This document shows, piece after piece, positions 23,766-35,359 of a stretch of 64,000 nucleotides of DNA. The position numbers were made by a program, and so were the translations under genes. Each line of letters opens with the position of its first letter. Position 1 is the stretch's first letter. The notes beneath the pieces were generated by a model, which saw only the letters and a program-made list of their open reading frames with translations, did no database searches and was not told the origin of the DNA. Source of the DNA: Entonaema liquescens (taxonomy: Eukaryota; Ascomycota; Sordariomycetes; Xylariales; Xylariaceae); contig CADCSX010000001.1 of NCBI GenBank assembly GCA_902805475.1, positions 248,001-312,000 of the forward strand. The letters run 5' to 3'.

Positions 23766-26616
23766 TGTTAAACATAGGTAGGTACCTAATCTGAAGACGT
23801 GTCTAAGTACATGATTTGATATATAGGTACCGAAACGTGTTAAGCATACATCATAACGGTTAGGTACACTCGGAACCTTGGATTCAGGTTAGTCGTGAGT
23901 CTTTTCTTCAATGTCGCGGGAAGCTTCGTTTCTATCTGCAATATTCCATACCTATTGAAGTAGGTAACCTTGGAATTTAGCTAGACAACTCATTCGGTGA
24001 CCGAGACTTGATGACTTGTAAACTAGTACGCTCAGTAAGAGCCTTTTCTGGTTGGTTCGACCCCTCGAGTCGGCAGTACTTAGCCACGGTGCATTTCTTT
24101 GAGATATGAGAGCCTGCTGTCATTGGACGAGGATTGCAGGATGCATCATGTAGTGTAGCAAACAGCCATCCGCACTCCTCAATTAATACATTTTGCCCAC
24201 CTCAAAGGTCTCTGGGGTCGAGGTGCTGGGATGTTAAAGAAGCATATCTCCTGTCTACCATGTTCCTTCGAACACTTTTACTCTCGTGATCCCGTGTACG
24301 GGTGCTCGGAGGTCGGCTAGACGCTTTGTTAATGATGCTAGAGCAGTTATCCTAGTAACGGTAACCCCGGTTGATCGACGCAAGGGTCCCGTCTGTACAG
24401 TAGATGGAGCACGGAGATAGAGAATTCGGCGCGCGTGGCAACCGTTCGGTTTCTCCAAATCTTCCATGCATTCACGGGCACTTATACACTTATACGGGGG
24501 TATACTGTTCGTATATCGTGGCGTCTGCCTGAACTAGTGAGTAAGCCAGCCACTCGCCCAGTACGTTAGGACGAAGCTCAGACATCTGCACTTATCGGTC
24601 TCCAATTCAGAATCCTTTCCAGGTCCCGATTTGCGCTTCTAAAGTGCACGTTATCCCGTCCGGTTACATCGTCGGTCGCTTATATGGTCATATTTGGTGA
24701 GGCTGGCCCGTTCATCAATGCAGGCTCTAGAGACGCATTGCGAATGATGAATTATATACATGTTGAGTCGTAATCTCCCTGTTGGCCTTGGCATATCCAG
24801 ACCTCCATGGGCGTAATCAGAATGCAAGGTAGGAGCAAGGCCACATTCCCCAAGTAGTATTTCCTTCGTAGGTGTAGCCCAGCTGCTTATAGGTAGCATT
24901 TGTACTATATTTTGTAAGCTGACCAGGAAGGCTCAATTGGTCATTTCGAGCGAATCAAGCAAGCAACATCTAGGACAACATTGCATTTTCCAGAAGGAAT
25001 AGATGAAATCCTTCCAACACGAAAACCGGCACTTTGGACAAGGCTTGAGATACCACGTAACGTATGGTGTCACTCACCTCTATTACATCTGTGTGGCGTG
25101 TAAGACGTACAGATACTCAATCCGTTTGCCAGATGCGTCTTCTGTATTCCCCGAAATATTAAATATGATCGTTCGGCATGTAACGGTTAAATGTTGATAG
25201 GATCTTTTGGAGGGTGTCTGGCCCATACCAATTACATATAAAATTCATAACATTGACTTTCCCTGCTTTCTCGCAAGGATATTAGGTATAAAGCATCTCC
25301 TTCTTGTGCAACAGCAATTTGAATGAATACAAGTGTATGTACTTAGTTATATGCATGTATAAAACATGAAAACGTTAGTCCGGACACTGCATACAAGTAG
25401 GTTACATAACGTATACATCTATGGAAAGGACTAACAACTCTAACAGCTTGCCTTTCTTAGTACATTTTTGGTAACTTCAAGTTCTTCTCGAACGTACGTA
25501 CGTACCTTACTCCGGATGTCTTCTTAGGTCCAACCAGTCCGTTGCGAACTCACATTTTACATGCGTAGGTACAAGGTACATACTTCCATCTCACCTACAA
25601 CTGCCCGGAGTATAACTAGGTGTAGGTATACCTAGGTTAGGTAGCTAAGGCTGAGAATAGGATGTATTTGAATTGTACCTAGGTATGCATTCACCCAATT
25701 AATGATAGGTATCTTCTCGGATACCTAAGTACATCACCTATTCTCACCTTCTTTACCTCTCCTGTTATGATGCCGCACCTAACCATAGACCTGATATACA
25801 TCTGACCGACAAGCGAAAGCTCCGGGTACGTGCGTTTTCAAGCTTTTTCGACTTCACATTCATTCAGACTTCTATATCCGTCGCGTTATACCTTTCCTGA
25901 AGGGTACTCGCTTTGGCTTGATTCGATCGGCAACTCAAATCAAATTCTTAATTCGACCTACATACCGGATCTTGAATTTCCCTAGAACTGGTCCCGGGAT
26001 TCCGTCGAACGACTGGTCTTTGCGATTTTCATCTTCTTTTTCTACTTTAGGTACCTTACCTATTACGATACGGTTCATACCTAAGGTCGCCAGCCGTAGT
26101 GTTTCTTCTAATAGGTATATTAGCAAGAAATGCTGAGCAGTTTCTCATCATTCTTCGATACCGCTGTTCCTGTTTAGCATCTCCGTTCAGCAACTCTGTT
26201 CGTAGTGCTGCTCTACATAAACACTGGCTACTTGAGACCTCCATTTATACGCTTTTACTTTTGCCCGTTTGACCTTTTCACGCTTGTGTCGGACCGGGCC
26301 CGTCCACCATTGCGTAGCAGAAAGAGCAACAAGCTGCCCAACACGTTGAGACATAGGACAATCTTCTACGCAAGGTCGCAGCTTTGACCTGAATCCTTGA
26401 ACTCCAAAAATCAATTCGCTTTATACATGGCGGGGGCACTTTGACCCCCAAGAAGCTCCCCTCGCAAATTGGATACGTACCTACCTAATCTAGCCTCGAA
26501 TTTATACAAAGGAAGACACCGTAAAGGCGACTCTTTGCTCTACCCCGGTGTGCAACATAGATATCTGGTACTCCCAATGGTTATAAGCCCGGCTCGAGCG
26601 CGTTACGAAAGCAGTG
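23766..26616. other. Intergenic, no gene seen
   Basis: About 2.9 kb upstream of the GPCR gene. It contains several AGGTAGGTACCTA-type palindromes (23775, 25623, 26048) and open frames without domain character (24255-24467, 24651-24899, 26187-26414). The last few hundred bases, including a TATAAG near 26581, are the likely GPCR promoter. Confidence 0.45.
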
Positions 26617-28313
26617 ATGGACGAAACGGTACGCAGTGATCCTGATGGAACTGGAGAGAGCGTTTCTCCGGGGGAGCTTACAAGAAGTCATATCGACACC
26701 ATCGTAATATTCGAGAGATTAGGTGCCTCTTTATCCGTCGCCGGAGTCCTTCTCATTTTCGTTGCTTATGCTTTCTTTAAAAGGCTTCGCACGGTACCAA
26801 ACACTTTCATTCTCTTTGCATCTTTCGCGAACCTGGGAGCGAGCATTGCCTGTTTGATAGGGTACTCGGGGGTGCTCGCAGGATCAACCAGTCATGTGTG
26901 TCAGGCTCAGGCTTTCATGTTTGAACTGTGAGTTCACCGAGAGGTTTTCTCTTCCATAGCCCTACACAGGAGGGGCAGAGTACCAGGGGGTCGCGATTAA
27001 CATGTGTTAGATTTATGCAATCGGATCCGTGGTGGTCTTTTGCCATGGCCGTCAATGTGTACATGGTCTTTTTCTTCTCTGCGAATCCTAAAAGCTTCCT
27101 CCGATATTGGTGGGCCTATTTCCTCGTTTGTTATGGAATACCCTTCATCCCGGCGGTATGGCTACTCATTGTTCATGGAGGTGATGGGCAGAATGTATAC
27201 GGCGATGCGACTGTAAGTCCCTGTAGTTTATTAGCCCTCTCCTATAATCATCTTACTGTCGTGTATACTAACACCAAACGTTTAGATATGGTGTTGGATA
27301 GATAAGGACTGGTCCAACCTGCGCATCTATACGTACTACCTCCCGATTTGGGTCTGCATTATCCTCTCTACTTTCATATATGTGGCTGTTGGTTACTATG
27401 TATTTAAACAGCGCAACCAGCTGCGTAATCTGTCTCTCAGCAATCCTGCTCAAGACCCCCCGGCACCGCGTGACTCGGGGGAGAAGGTAAGTTGCTCGGT
27501 CAGCGCCTTGTACAAAGTTGTTATTCACCTGAACTATATTAGCTAATGGGCTAACAGACTCTCTTTACGAACGCCGCTGTTATGGGCAGTATTAATCGAG
27601 AAGTTGTGCAAGTAACGACAGTAAACTCAACTACCGCCTATTCTATCGGTGGGCCGTCGTCGATCGGTGCGACACCCGCTAATTGGCTTGACGGACCGCT
27701 CGAGGATAAGAATCATATAGAAAGCCCTCTGACACCTATATCGTCACAAGCTCCATACCATACCACGATTACCCGTATTAGTGCGGAGCCCGCGCCGCGA
27801 GAAGGTCTCTGGGCGCGTGTTCAGGAGAATTTTCAACGATGGCAAAACCGATTTAACCATATGGATCCGGTCAAGTTGGCGTACCTACGCACGTCGTTTG
27901 TCTTCGCAATTAGCGTTTTCGTAACATGGACGCCAAGCAGTATCAACCGGGTGCATGACCTCGTCTACGCTGAGAGTGCTAGCTTCGCCCTAAACCTGGC
28001 CAGCGCTGTCGTGCTACCTCTGCAGGGCGTTTGGAACACGGTCATTTTCTTCTCCACTACTTGGTCTTCGTTGCGCCAAGAAGTTCGTGCTCGTCTCGAC
28101 TCACGCAAAGGATTACCGCGGGGACACCACGAGGCGGCGGCCGTGCGCAACGAGCGCGAACGCGAACGCGCGTTAGAGCTGTCCCGACGGAAGACGCACG
28201 GACATACCGATGATGCTGGAAGCGATCTTAGCGCCCCGGGCTCGCTCGGTGGTAAAGCTACAAGCGGCGGCATTGTTAGGGTCATGCGCGGCGGATCGCT
28301 TACCAGTATATGA
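26617..28313 (+). CDS. cAMP-receptor-like (class E) G protein-coupled receptor
   Basis: Four exons, 26617-26927, 27011-27212, 27286-27486 and 27558-28313, give 489 aa. Start is the ATG before DETVRSDPDG. Hydrophobic helices are visible in order: LGASLSVAGVLLIFVAYAFF, TFILFASFANLGASIACLIGY, FAMAVNVYMVFFFSA, YWWAYFLVCYGIPFIPAVWLLI, YLPIWVCIILSTFIYVAVGYYVF, then after a long polar loop TSFVFAISVFVTWTPSSINRVHDL and FALNLASAVVLPLQGVWNTVIFF. The arrangement, WCWIDKDW before helix 5 and the loop between helices 5 and 6 fit the Dictyostelium cAR-like family of fungal receptors (Neurospora GPR-1 to -3 type). It should sit in the plasma membrane and couple to heterotrimeric G proteins; the ligand is unknown. 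The C-tail is rich in Arg/Glu and Gly/Ser. Confidence 0.9.
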
Positions 28314-29137
28314 TCCCAGGTGTAAGGCAATAAGACAACAGGGATAGAAACCATACACGCATAGGTATTCAACGGGTTAGAGCTGAAGCGTGAACATATC
28401 TATTCAGCTCAGCTACGTAGGGAGATATGGTTAGATACTTGGGTAAGCGGATAGTCTAGAGGTTGAGTCGGTTGGTTAAAGTGGTGCGTACATGAGTCGG
28501 TTAGCTCGTCTTCGACAGTCGTTTTCGCTTCTCGGGTCAGGTCTGGAACTTGAGGTTTGGATAAGATAGATAGGTACATACTTGCTTGGTTAAGGCAGGT
28601 CTACATGAAGGCTCACCTGAGTGTAAGGTAAACTGTTTTATGCATGGCTCTTGCGAAGGTTCTTGGCTATTGTCACTGGCCAACGCAACTTGTGACTAGG
28701 TGCATACGTTGTTCAGATGCTAATAAGGCTGTTTAACAGGTAGCTTGTAACCCTATCTTTTCGAGTATCTGCGTGGCGTGTCTAGGTAGGTACCTAATTA
28801 CGAAGATTACATTTATTTATCTCATTCTTGACTTTATTTAATACCTAAATGAAGTTGGACGAGAACTGAGTAAGTTAACTAGTTGTGTTTATGTAGTGTG
28901 AGTTGTATGTGGTGGTTGACGAGGAGAGGGTCGTACTATGGGGATGAGAGAAGCACACCTACGTAAACAGGTACCTAAGTGACCTCCTGTGGCCCGCGTC
29001 AGCTGGTATAAATGTCTCATCAGGGGTGTTATTCAATGCATGCATTTCCACGAAGGTCTTCATATTTCAAAACTTAGATCCTAGTAATTAAATACTTGTA
29101 TGAGTGTGCTCCTTATTCGAATCTCTTTTTTATCCTA
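28314..29137. other. Convergent intergenic region
   Basis: Lies between the 3' ends of the GPCR gene and the multidomain enzyme gene. Only palindromic AGGTACCTA motifs (28783, 28969) stand out; no gene seen. Confidence 0.5.
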
Positions 29138-32100
29138 TTACATGCCATCATAGACTAGTAGGCTTTGGATATTGACTCTACCAAACCCATTCTGGCGTAA
29201 CAGTTTCCGGCCCCGATGGGCAGGAAACTCGACCACAACCATGACACTGACGTCGTCAATGCTGCGGCCAGCCGTCTTTAATAGCTCTAACATTGAGCCA
29301 AGCGTCTCCCCTGTTGCAAGCACGTCATCTACTATTACTACTCGTCCTCCCGTAGGAATCGCGTTCGGCTGTATCTCCATCCTCTGCTCTTCTGAATCGT
29401 TAGGCGCTGAAGACGAAATATATGACAGGGACTTGACCACGGATACGGTAGGCGGGGGGAGCTTCCCAGCTTTGCGGATCATCACCAAGGGTACGTCGAG
29501 CCGCGAAGCTAACCCTGACGCGTAAATGAAACCGCCGGCCTCGCAGCTCACCACCGCATGGACGTCATCCCAATCACCAGTGAAGTGGGTTTGAAATAGG
29601 GATGTACATAGGGCTAGCCCGCCAGGCTGCTGGGAGATGTTGAGAACATGGCGAAACTTGATACCTCGGCGTGGAAAGTCGGGTACCGTGCGCACCATAT
29701 CGGCTAGACGCTGCAAGTCCCCGTGGAAGAATGGACATAGGAAGCGGTCTGCAAACTGCTTTATCGCCTCATCCCCGCTTGTATTATTATTGTTGAATAT
29801 TAGGCCAGGGTGGTGGCTACCGTCATAGCCGTTCATGTTGTTGACATTGTCTCTATTCGCTCCGCGGGCCAGCCGCATCTTTTTATCAGCTTGGACGCGA
29901 ATTTCCAGTACTCTGATGTGCGGGACCAAATATGAGAAGGCCATGACGGGCGCCTCGTCTCTCATCCCAGTAATAAACAGCACGTCTGATTCTGTGGCGC
30001 TGCTAACCAAGCTCAAAAAGTGCTCCCCTGGCAACCGAGGCCGCTGCCGTGCCTGATCTTCCCAAAATGCTGTCAAAGCTGGGCGGTGTTGCTCTTTATA
30101 GGCACGGTCCTGAAGCAGACGATGTATGTCGGCACCGCTCGCCGCTGCGTATTCTCGTTTGGTTGCATCGCTTATGCTGACTGCACATGCTGCTATACCC
30201 GCGCTGTTGAGTTCTGAAACCCAGATACCAGCGCAGTAGTCCTTTCCGGCACAACTTTCGCCTGTCACTAGGATAATAAGCTGAGGTTCATTTGGCGCTT
30301 TCGGGAGTGGACAGGCGTAAGCGAGCACGTTGTGCGGGTCCAACTTCTGCTTCAAGCGTGCAAGGCGCGACTGGTTCTGCCCAAATGCCTTAGCAGCAAG
30401 GGCAGCATCTCGGGGGTCCGGTCCGAGATCAGCACCATAAACTCCTCTACTCAAAGGCAGCAAATTGTCGACAACACTGTAAACCCACCGCACGGCAGCT
30501 CGGGCTACTTCTGTTCCATCTTGGTCGCGAGGCCAGACTCCTGTTATCACACAAGCGAAGCCCCAGTCTCGACAACCGAAAGCGGTAGCGTTGCTCTTAA
30601 TGTCATTGACCGCTCCGCCACCCTGCAGCAGATGGAGATAACAGAGTGGCGAGGCACGAGTTTCAAGGGATGTCACTAAGGTTTGGGCGACGTTTACTGC
30701 CCCAATGTCGTTAAAGAATAAGCATCGCTTAAATGAGGAGGTCTTTCCACCGCCGTGTCCACCGTGCAGCGACGACATGTATATCTCTGTCTCGAATAAA
30801 CCAATGCTATCAACTTCACTAGAGCTATTTGGTAGCCCTAAAGCTTCACTTAGTAAATTAAGAGTAGGGGCGGGTGTTTCCAGGGTAGACCCCGTCAGGC
30901 CTTCGAACATGGTTATGCCGAGGTGTAGCTGACCATCAGCCCAGTAGAGATATGAGTCCGCAGAACCATTCCGAGGAAGCTTTTTGGCGATAGACTTGTT
31001 AAAATCGCTTATCCTCCGGTGTGCCTCGAGATTATCTTTCAGCGGGAAAAACCAGTGCCGAACCAAGTACCGAATAGGAGCAGCGTAGGCCCTGAAAGTT
31101 ACGCTGATAACAACACCAAAATTGGTACCGGCACCTTTTATGGCCCATAGTAATTCAGTCTCATTCTCCGAGCGCACGGTGCCGGCTGGCAAATGCTGGC
31201 TTGGCACATAGCCAACGTAACACAGCTGACCAGACTCGACGCTCACCACTACAGCCCCGATGATATTGTCGCACGCGAGCCCATGTAACCTAGCTAGGTG
31301 CCCAATGCCGCCTTGCAACCACAACCCTGTACCTACGCTTGGACGAGCCCCCAAGGGAACTGTTAGGCGGTGCTCACTGGCCTTGCGGATAATATCCACC
31401 GTCTTGCAACCCGCTCCGGCAACGACGAACGTAGACGAATGCGAAGTATTCGTCTCTGTTGTAACAATTTCAACGTCATTAAAGGCGCTCATGTCCACCG
31501 CAACTACACCAAACTGAATACAATGACCACTGTGACCCCCGCCAAGAATAGTTAGGCCAACTCTATGCTTTAGCGCCCATCGAACGCAATGTTGAACTTG
31601 TTTAATCTCTGTCGGGCAGACAACGCAAGCAGGGTGGTGTAAGTTGGCCTCTCGGTTTTTAACTGTCCAGTTCTCCTTGACCAAGGGCACATGTGTCGTT
31701 AACTCTGCTAACGATGTTCCATGCTGAGTAAAGGTCATCATAACTTCGGGTGAGCTGAACAAGAGTCGGCTGGGCTGGGCTTCCTCGCGGCCTCCTAACT
31801 CACGGCAAAGCTTCCGCCATTGGACTTTTGTATTCTCATCTCCACCGTGAATGATGAAGCCCGCCATGAAAGCAGCAAAAAGGTCTATCACCTCGTCCTT
31901 ATCGGGAACGCTAATAACTCCCGCAGGGTAAGAAGCCGTCCGATGACATACCAAGTCGGGGAGATCGAGAGTTTCGTCGTGATGGAAAACCGCTACAATC
32001 CCTCCTTCTTGCTGGTTATCTAACATTCTCAGACCCTGCTTAATGAACCTATGATGAGGTTTCATGCCGTACATGCTATGACAGAAAAGGACGACGTCGT

Positions 32101-32569
32101 ACTTGCTATCTTCGATCGAACCCTTGTGGGTATGATACCCTGTGCGACTTTCCAGATCGAATGGGGCTCTGCAAATCCTAGGCAAGCCTTCTAATCCGGG
32201 TAGTAGAGACTCAGTTCCCACTGGGGGACTCAGTGATTGTTCCAAACGTGTACGAAACAAGTTGTTGGGTTCAAAGGCATCGTATCTCTTGATCCTTTGC
32301 CTCACGTCGATGGGCAGGTGTCCGAGAATACTTCTCGGACCGGGTCCGATTTCCAGCACTGAGATACTGGCACGCGTGTCGAAGAGCGTAGCTAGTAGCT
32401 GAGACAGTTGAGGGATAATGAAGTCTTGATACGTTGTCCATCCCAAACCCTCTGTTATAATGCTAAAGGCAGTGCTATACTGTTCTTCGGATAACGGCTG
32501 CGTCGGGTTCGAAATCTGCCCCGCAGCTATCTGTCTAAGGGTTCCTTTGAGGACGTGGATAGTTGTCAT
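29138..32569 (-). CDS. Four-module enzyme: methyltransferase, FAD oxidase, PMK-like kinase, phosphoribosyltransferase
   Basis: A single uninterrupted frame of 1143 aa from ATG 32569. Residues 1-290 resemble a class I SAM methyltransferase (VLEIGPGPRSILGHLP at 71-86). Residues about 305-755 are a berberine-bridge-type FAD oxidase: the PCMH FAD site has GGGHSGHC at 343-350, whose first His is the usual covalent flavin ligand, and the BBE end RLARLKQKLDPHNVL is at 735-749. The second, cysteinyl, flavin site appears absent (GARPSVGTG). Residues 763-950 hold a P-loop GESCAGKD (770-777) and KREYAAASGADIHRLLQDRAYKEQHR, like animal-type phosphomevalonate kinase. Residues 955-1143 resemble adenine phosphoribosyltransferase, with VPDFPRRGIKF and the PRPP site VVIVDDVLATGETL (1077-1090). 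All four regions keep key motifs, so the protein is probably active. It is presumably cytosolic, as no signal peptide is seen. Substrate unknown; a purine- or nucleotide-linked metabolite is a guess. Confidence 0.88.
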   Translation of the reverse strand: MTTIHVLKGTLRQIAAGQISNPTQPLSEEQYSTAFSIITEGLGWTTYQDFIIPQLSQLLATLFDTRASISVLEIGPGPRSILGHLPIDVRQRIKRYDAFEPNNLFRTRLEQSLSPPVGTESLLPGLEGLPRICRAPFDLESRTGYHTHKGSIEDSKYDVVLFCHSMYGMKPHHRFIKQGLRMLDNQQEGGIVAVFHHDETLDLPDLVCHRTASYPAGVISVPDKDEVIDLFAAFMAGFIIHGGDENTKVQWRKLCRELGGREEAQPSRLLFSSPEVMMTFTQHGTSLAELTTHVPLVKENWTVKNREANLHHPACVVCPTEIKQVQHCVRWALKHRVGLTILGGGHSGHCIQFGVVAVDMSAFNDVEIVTTETNTSHSSTFVVAGAGCKTVDIIRKASEHRLTVPLGARPSVGTGLWLQGGIGHLARLHGLACDNIIGAVVVSVESGQLCYVGYVPSQHLPAGTVRSENETELLWAIKGAGTNFGVVISVTFRAYAAPIRYLVRHWFFPLKDNLEAHRRISDFNKSIAKKLPRNGSADSYLYWADGQLHLGITMFEGLTGSTLETPAPTLNLLSEALGLPNSSSEVDSIGLFETEIYMSSLHGGHGGGKTSSFKRCLFFNDIGAVNVAQTLVTSLETRASPLCYLHLLQGGGAVNDIKSNATAFGCRDWGFACVITGVWPRDQDGTEVARAAVRWVYSVVDNLLPLSRGVYGADLGPDPRDAALAAKAFGQNQSRLARLKQKLDPHNVLAYACPLPKAPNEPQLIILVTGESCAGKDYCAGIWVSELNSAGIAACAVSISDATKREYAAASGADIHRLLQDRAYKEQHRPALTAFWEDQARQRPRLPGEHFLSLVSSATESDVLFITGMRDEAPVMAFSYLVPHIRVLEIRVQADKKMRLARGANRDNVNNMNGYDGSHHPGLIFNNNNTSGDEAIKQFADRFLCPFFHGDLQRLADMVRTVPDFPRRGIKFRHVLNISQQPGGLALCTSLFQTHFTGDWDDVHAVVSCEAGGFIYASGLASRLDVPLVMIRKAGKLPPPTVSVVKSLSYISSSAPNDSEEQRMEIQPNAIPTGGRVVIVDDVLATGETLGSMLELLKTAGRSIDDVSVMVVVEFPAHRGRKLLRQNGFGRVNIQSLLVYDGM

Positions 32570-35359
32570 ATTGATTGAGCGTGAGTTCGCCTCTTAGTTG
32601 TACGATCGTGATGGTTGATATTAAGGTATCAAGAGTGTCTAAGGGACTTGTGCGATGATATATCAGACTACGTTGTGCTGCGGTAAGTTCACGGCCCGCA
32701 CTACGATTTCTATTTAATGCAGCCTGTATTATGTCACATTCAGTATGCCATTCAAGTTTGCCCTGGTATATCAATGGTTTACCATGGTATTTGCAGACTT
32801 GAGGGGGATAAAAAGCCCTATAAGCAAGTTCCCGGCGCGCAATGCCGTAAGCGTGATTGCGGATGTGATATTGAGGCCGTGAGATAGAATGTTTAGGTAG
32901 AACGAGATGTGAATAGGACATACACGATAACCACCGCTAAACCTGTGTGTATCTAATGTACCTGTGATATATACCCAATGTCTGGTTATCTATAAGAATG
33001 TTAAAGGGCAAGCCGAGTTGCATTCTGCTGCTTGAAGTCGGGCGGTGAACATCGCATGCCAGTTTCATCTTGCATGGCGGCGTTTGCTTACCCCAACACT
33101 CCCGCCGCCCGAACCTATTAGCGACTTCTTCAGTTAGGCCAATGTCATTACGCTTCCACGGGTAGATGCAGAAGCAGGCCGGTAGAATTGGGACTGTTGG
33201 GCCTAAATACTGCAGTCACATTGGTGATGACGAATAGAAGGAGACCAAGGTACATATACATATCTACAGCTATTGTTGCATTAATCTATTCTATTTCATG
33301 GCGCACAGAGCCTCGCCTCCTCCTTTTCCAAATCGCAGTCACAATTACTTTACTATAGCTTGGATTGGTGGGTAACACAGAAATAGGGGCAAATAGGCGA
33401 AGAAGTAAAAGATGCTCTAATGAGAGAGGAACGCAGCAAACAGAAAAGGGAATGCATCAATGATAAACTACAATAACTTGAGTAGGACTGCTGAATGTAT
33501 GAATGGAGTACCAAATAGCAAGAAGAAATCGGGTAAATCATCAAGCAGCAAGACCGCACCATCTAGCCTCATGGATAGCTTCAACGACCGAATGTGCGAG
33601 CATTTTGATCTTAAATACAAATATAGCCGTCTAAAATATTCTTCAAGCTCTACATCATATGACAGAAACTTTTAGCAGTGGAGGCAAAGATACCTAATCA
33701 CAGAGCTATTTATCGTCATGGCTTGCAAAGACACGCCGCCCTTGTACGCCAATGCGACATGCTAATATGATCGCTCAAGGCTGCTAGAGACCATTTAAGA
33801 TTCATGTTTCGTCGAATCAAAAGTTGCACCTTATTTTGGTCGTTTTTGCGGGTTGAGTTAAGGATGGGTACGTCGTATTGTCGACGATGTATGATTTGTA
33901 AGTATAGCCCCTTTTCGACCGTATTGATGTCGTACCTAGCATGTATTTAATTGGCGGCTGCCTATACATCTCGAGAACCTAAAAGTGTGATCCTATCCAA
34001 TAAGTTTCAAAAAGGAGCGCTTACACTTTGGAATCATTTTCAGGTAAACTATTCTTAGGTGCCCTTGGGGAAAGCTTTATTGTAATTTAATAGTAAGGCC
34101 AAGGCGCTCAGTGCGGCACAGCCGCCTGGTTATCCCAGATTGACGCCCGAACCACAGAAGAAATACGAATTATTCCAATGGAACAGCTAATGCACAATTC
34201 TATACTAGGCCACTTTGTGTAAGCATTGCGCGCTTGTCGTACGTTTTACGTACTGGACCAGGTCACCCATATAACCTGGATCCTAATTTGAACCGACTTT
34301 CTAGAAGTCTACATGCAACTGTCGTATAATGAAGACTATTAATCTGCGTATATACACTGCACGTTGGCCCTGAGGAACGGAGTCGTGTTGCCATTTCAGA
34401 TATTATTACAACATTGAAATTAAGTTACAAGATATAGTCAGCAATCCTTGATTTACTAGCATTGTGCTATTTGGTCCAGAACATCGTGAATGCCTCATAG
34501 ATGGCTCAAAAATATGGTACGACCTTAAGTTACACGAAAAGGAGTTTACGAAGGGATTTTCAGATTAAGCAGTACAAAGAAGTGTCTGCTTGATACACCT
34601 CGATGAATAGGGGCAGATGAGGGCTGGATACTGTTAACAGCCCAACATGGAAAATTCCTTAGTCACAGTCTCCGCACTAAATACTATGTATTAGAGTGAA
34701 CACATAAAGATAGGCGTTATTTTGACTACTTACAATACGGCGTGTTAACTAGACTAAATGGTGAGATTATCTAATATTACGTCTTCAGTGTTACTCGAAA
34801 CATAAAAAGATCAGCGTTTCTGAGTTCAATTTTAATCAGCCTCGTTAACGAGTCGCCAACTCTTTCGCTCATATCTTCCTCTTGATTGCCGGGTGGTTTA
34901 CGGGCTGCCTGTACTAATGTAAAAGGGTCTACATTGGACCAGACCGTCAGGGCCAGAATTTAATTGAATCCTATGATTATGTTAGTCAGAATCCTTGTTT
35001 TACCTACTCGATATTCTCCGGGGATAAACATCCGGCTAGATGAGGATCGAAGCTCATCGTCTAGCTAGTGGTATGTCTGGTGGAATAATGAATGCGCTGT
35101 CGAGGCATGGCTACTCCTCAACTTATGACTCCTAAATATGGAGATGCAATCATTCTTCAACTGAGCCAAATCGTAAGCTGAGTAGTATCGTGGACCTGGT
35201 ATTGGGATATATAAGACCTGGGTGATTCCCTCCTCGAGAGCTCAAACTCACAACACACATCACACATACAAGTCAAACACACCTCACTTGCATTCATACC
35301 TACAACAAGTTCCTAAATAAATACTTTATCTCTCAGTTACTCTACCCTTCGACGTCAAA
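32570..35359. other. Divergent intergenic region, no gene seen
   Basis: About 2.8 kb shared by the promoters of the multidomain enzyme (left) and the secreted protein (right). Frames at 32535-32921, 33353-33562 and 33460-33675 are low-complexity or without domains and I do not call them. 35208-35214 holds a TATA box for the right-hand gene. Confidence 0.5.
35208..35214 (+). promoter_or_regulatory. TATA box of the secreted protein gene
   Basis: TATATAA lies about 146 bp before the ATG at 35360. It is followed by a CA-rich leader (CAACACACATCACACATACA region, 35250-35285), typical of strongly transcribed fungal secreted-protein genes. Confidence 0.55.

Noticed and set aside
24050..24080. GGTTCGACCCC resembling a tRNA B box
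   Set aside because: No T-stem pairing and no A box at the right distance.
32535..32921. 128-codon frame overlapping the start of the multidomain enzyme gene
   Set aside because: No domain, unusual composition, and it occupies the promoter of the larger gene. It runs on the same strand and overlaps its ATG out of frame.
33460..33675. Ser/Lys-rich 71-codon frame
   Set aside because: Low complexity without a start context, introns or a domain; chance openness is sufficient.
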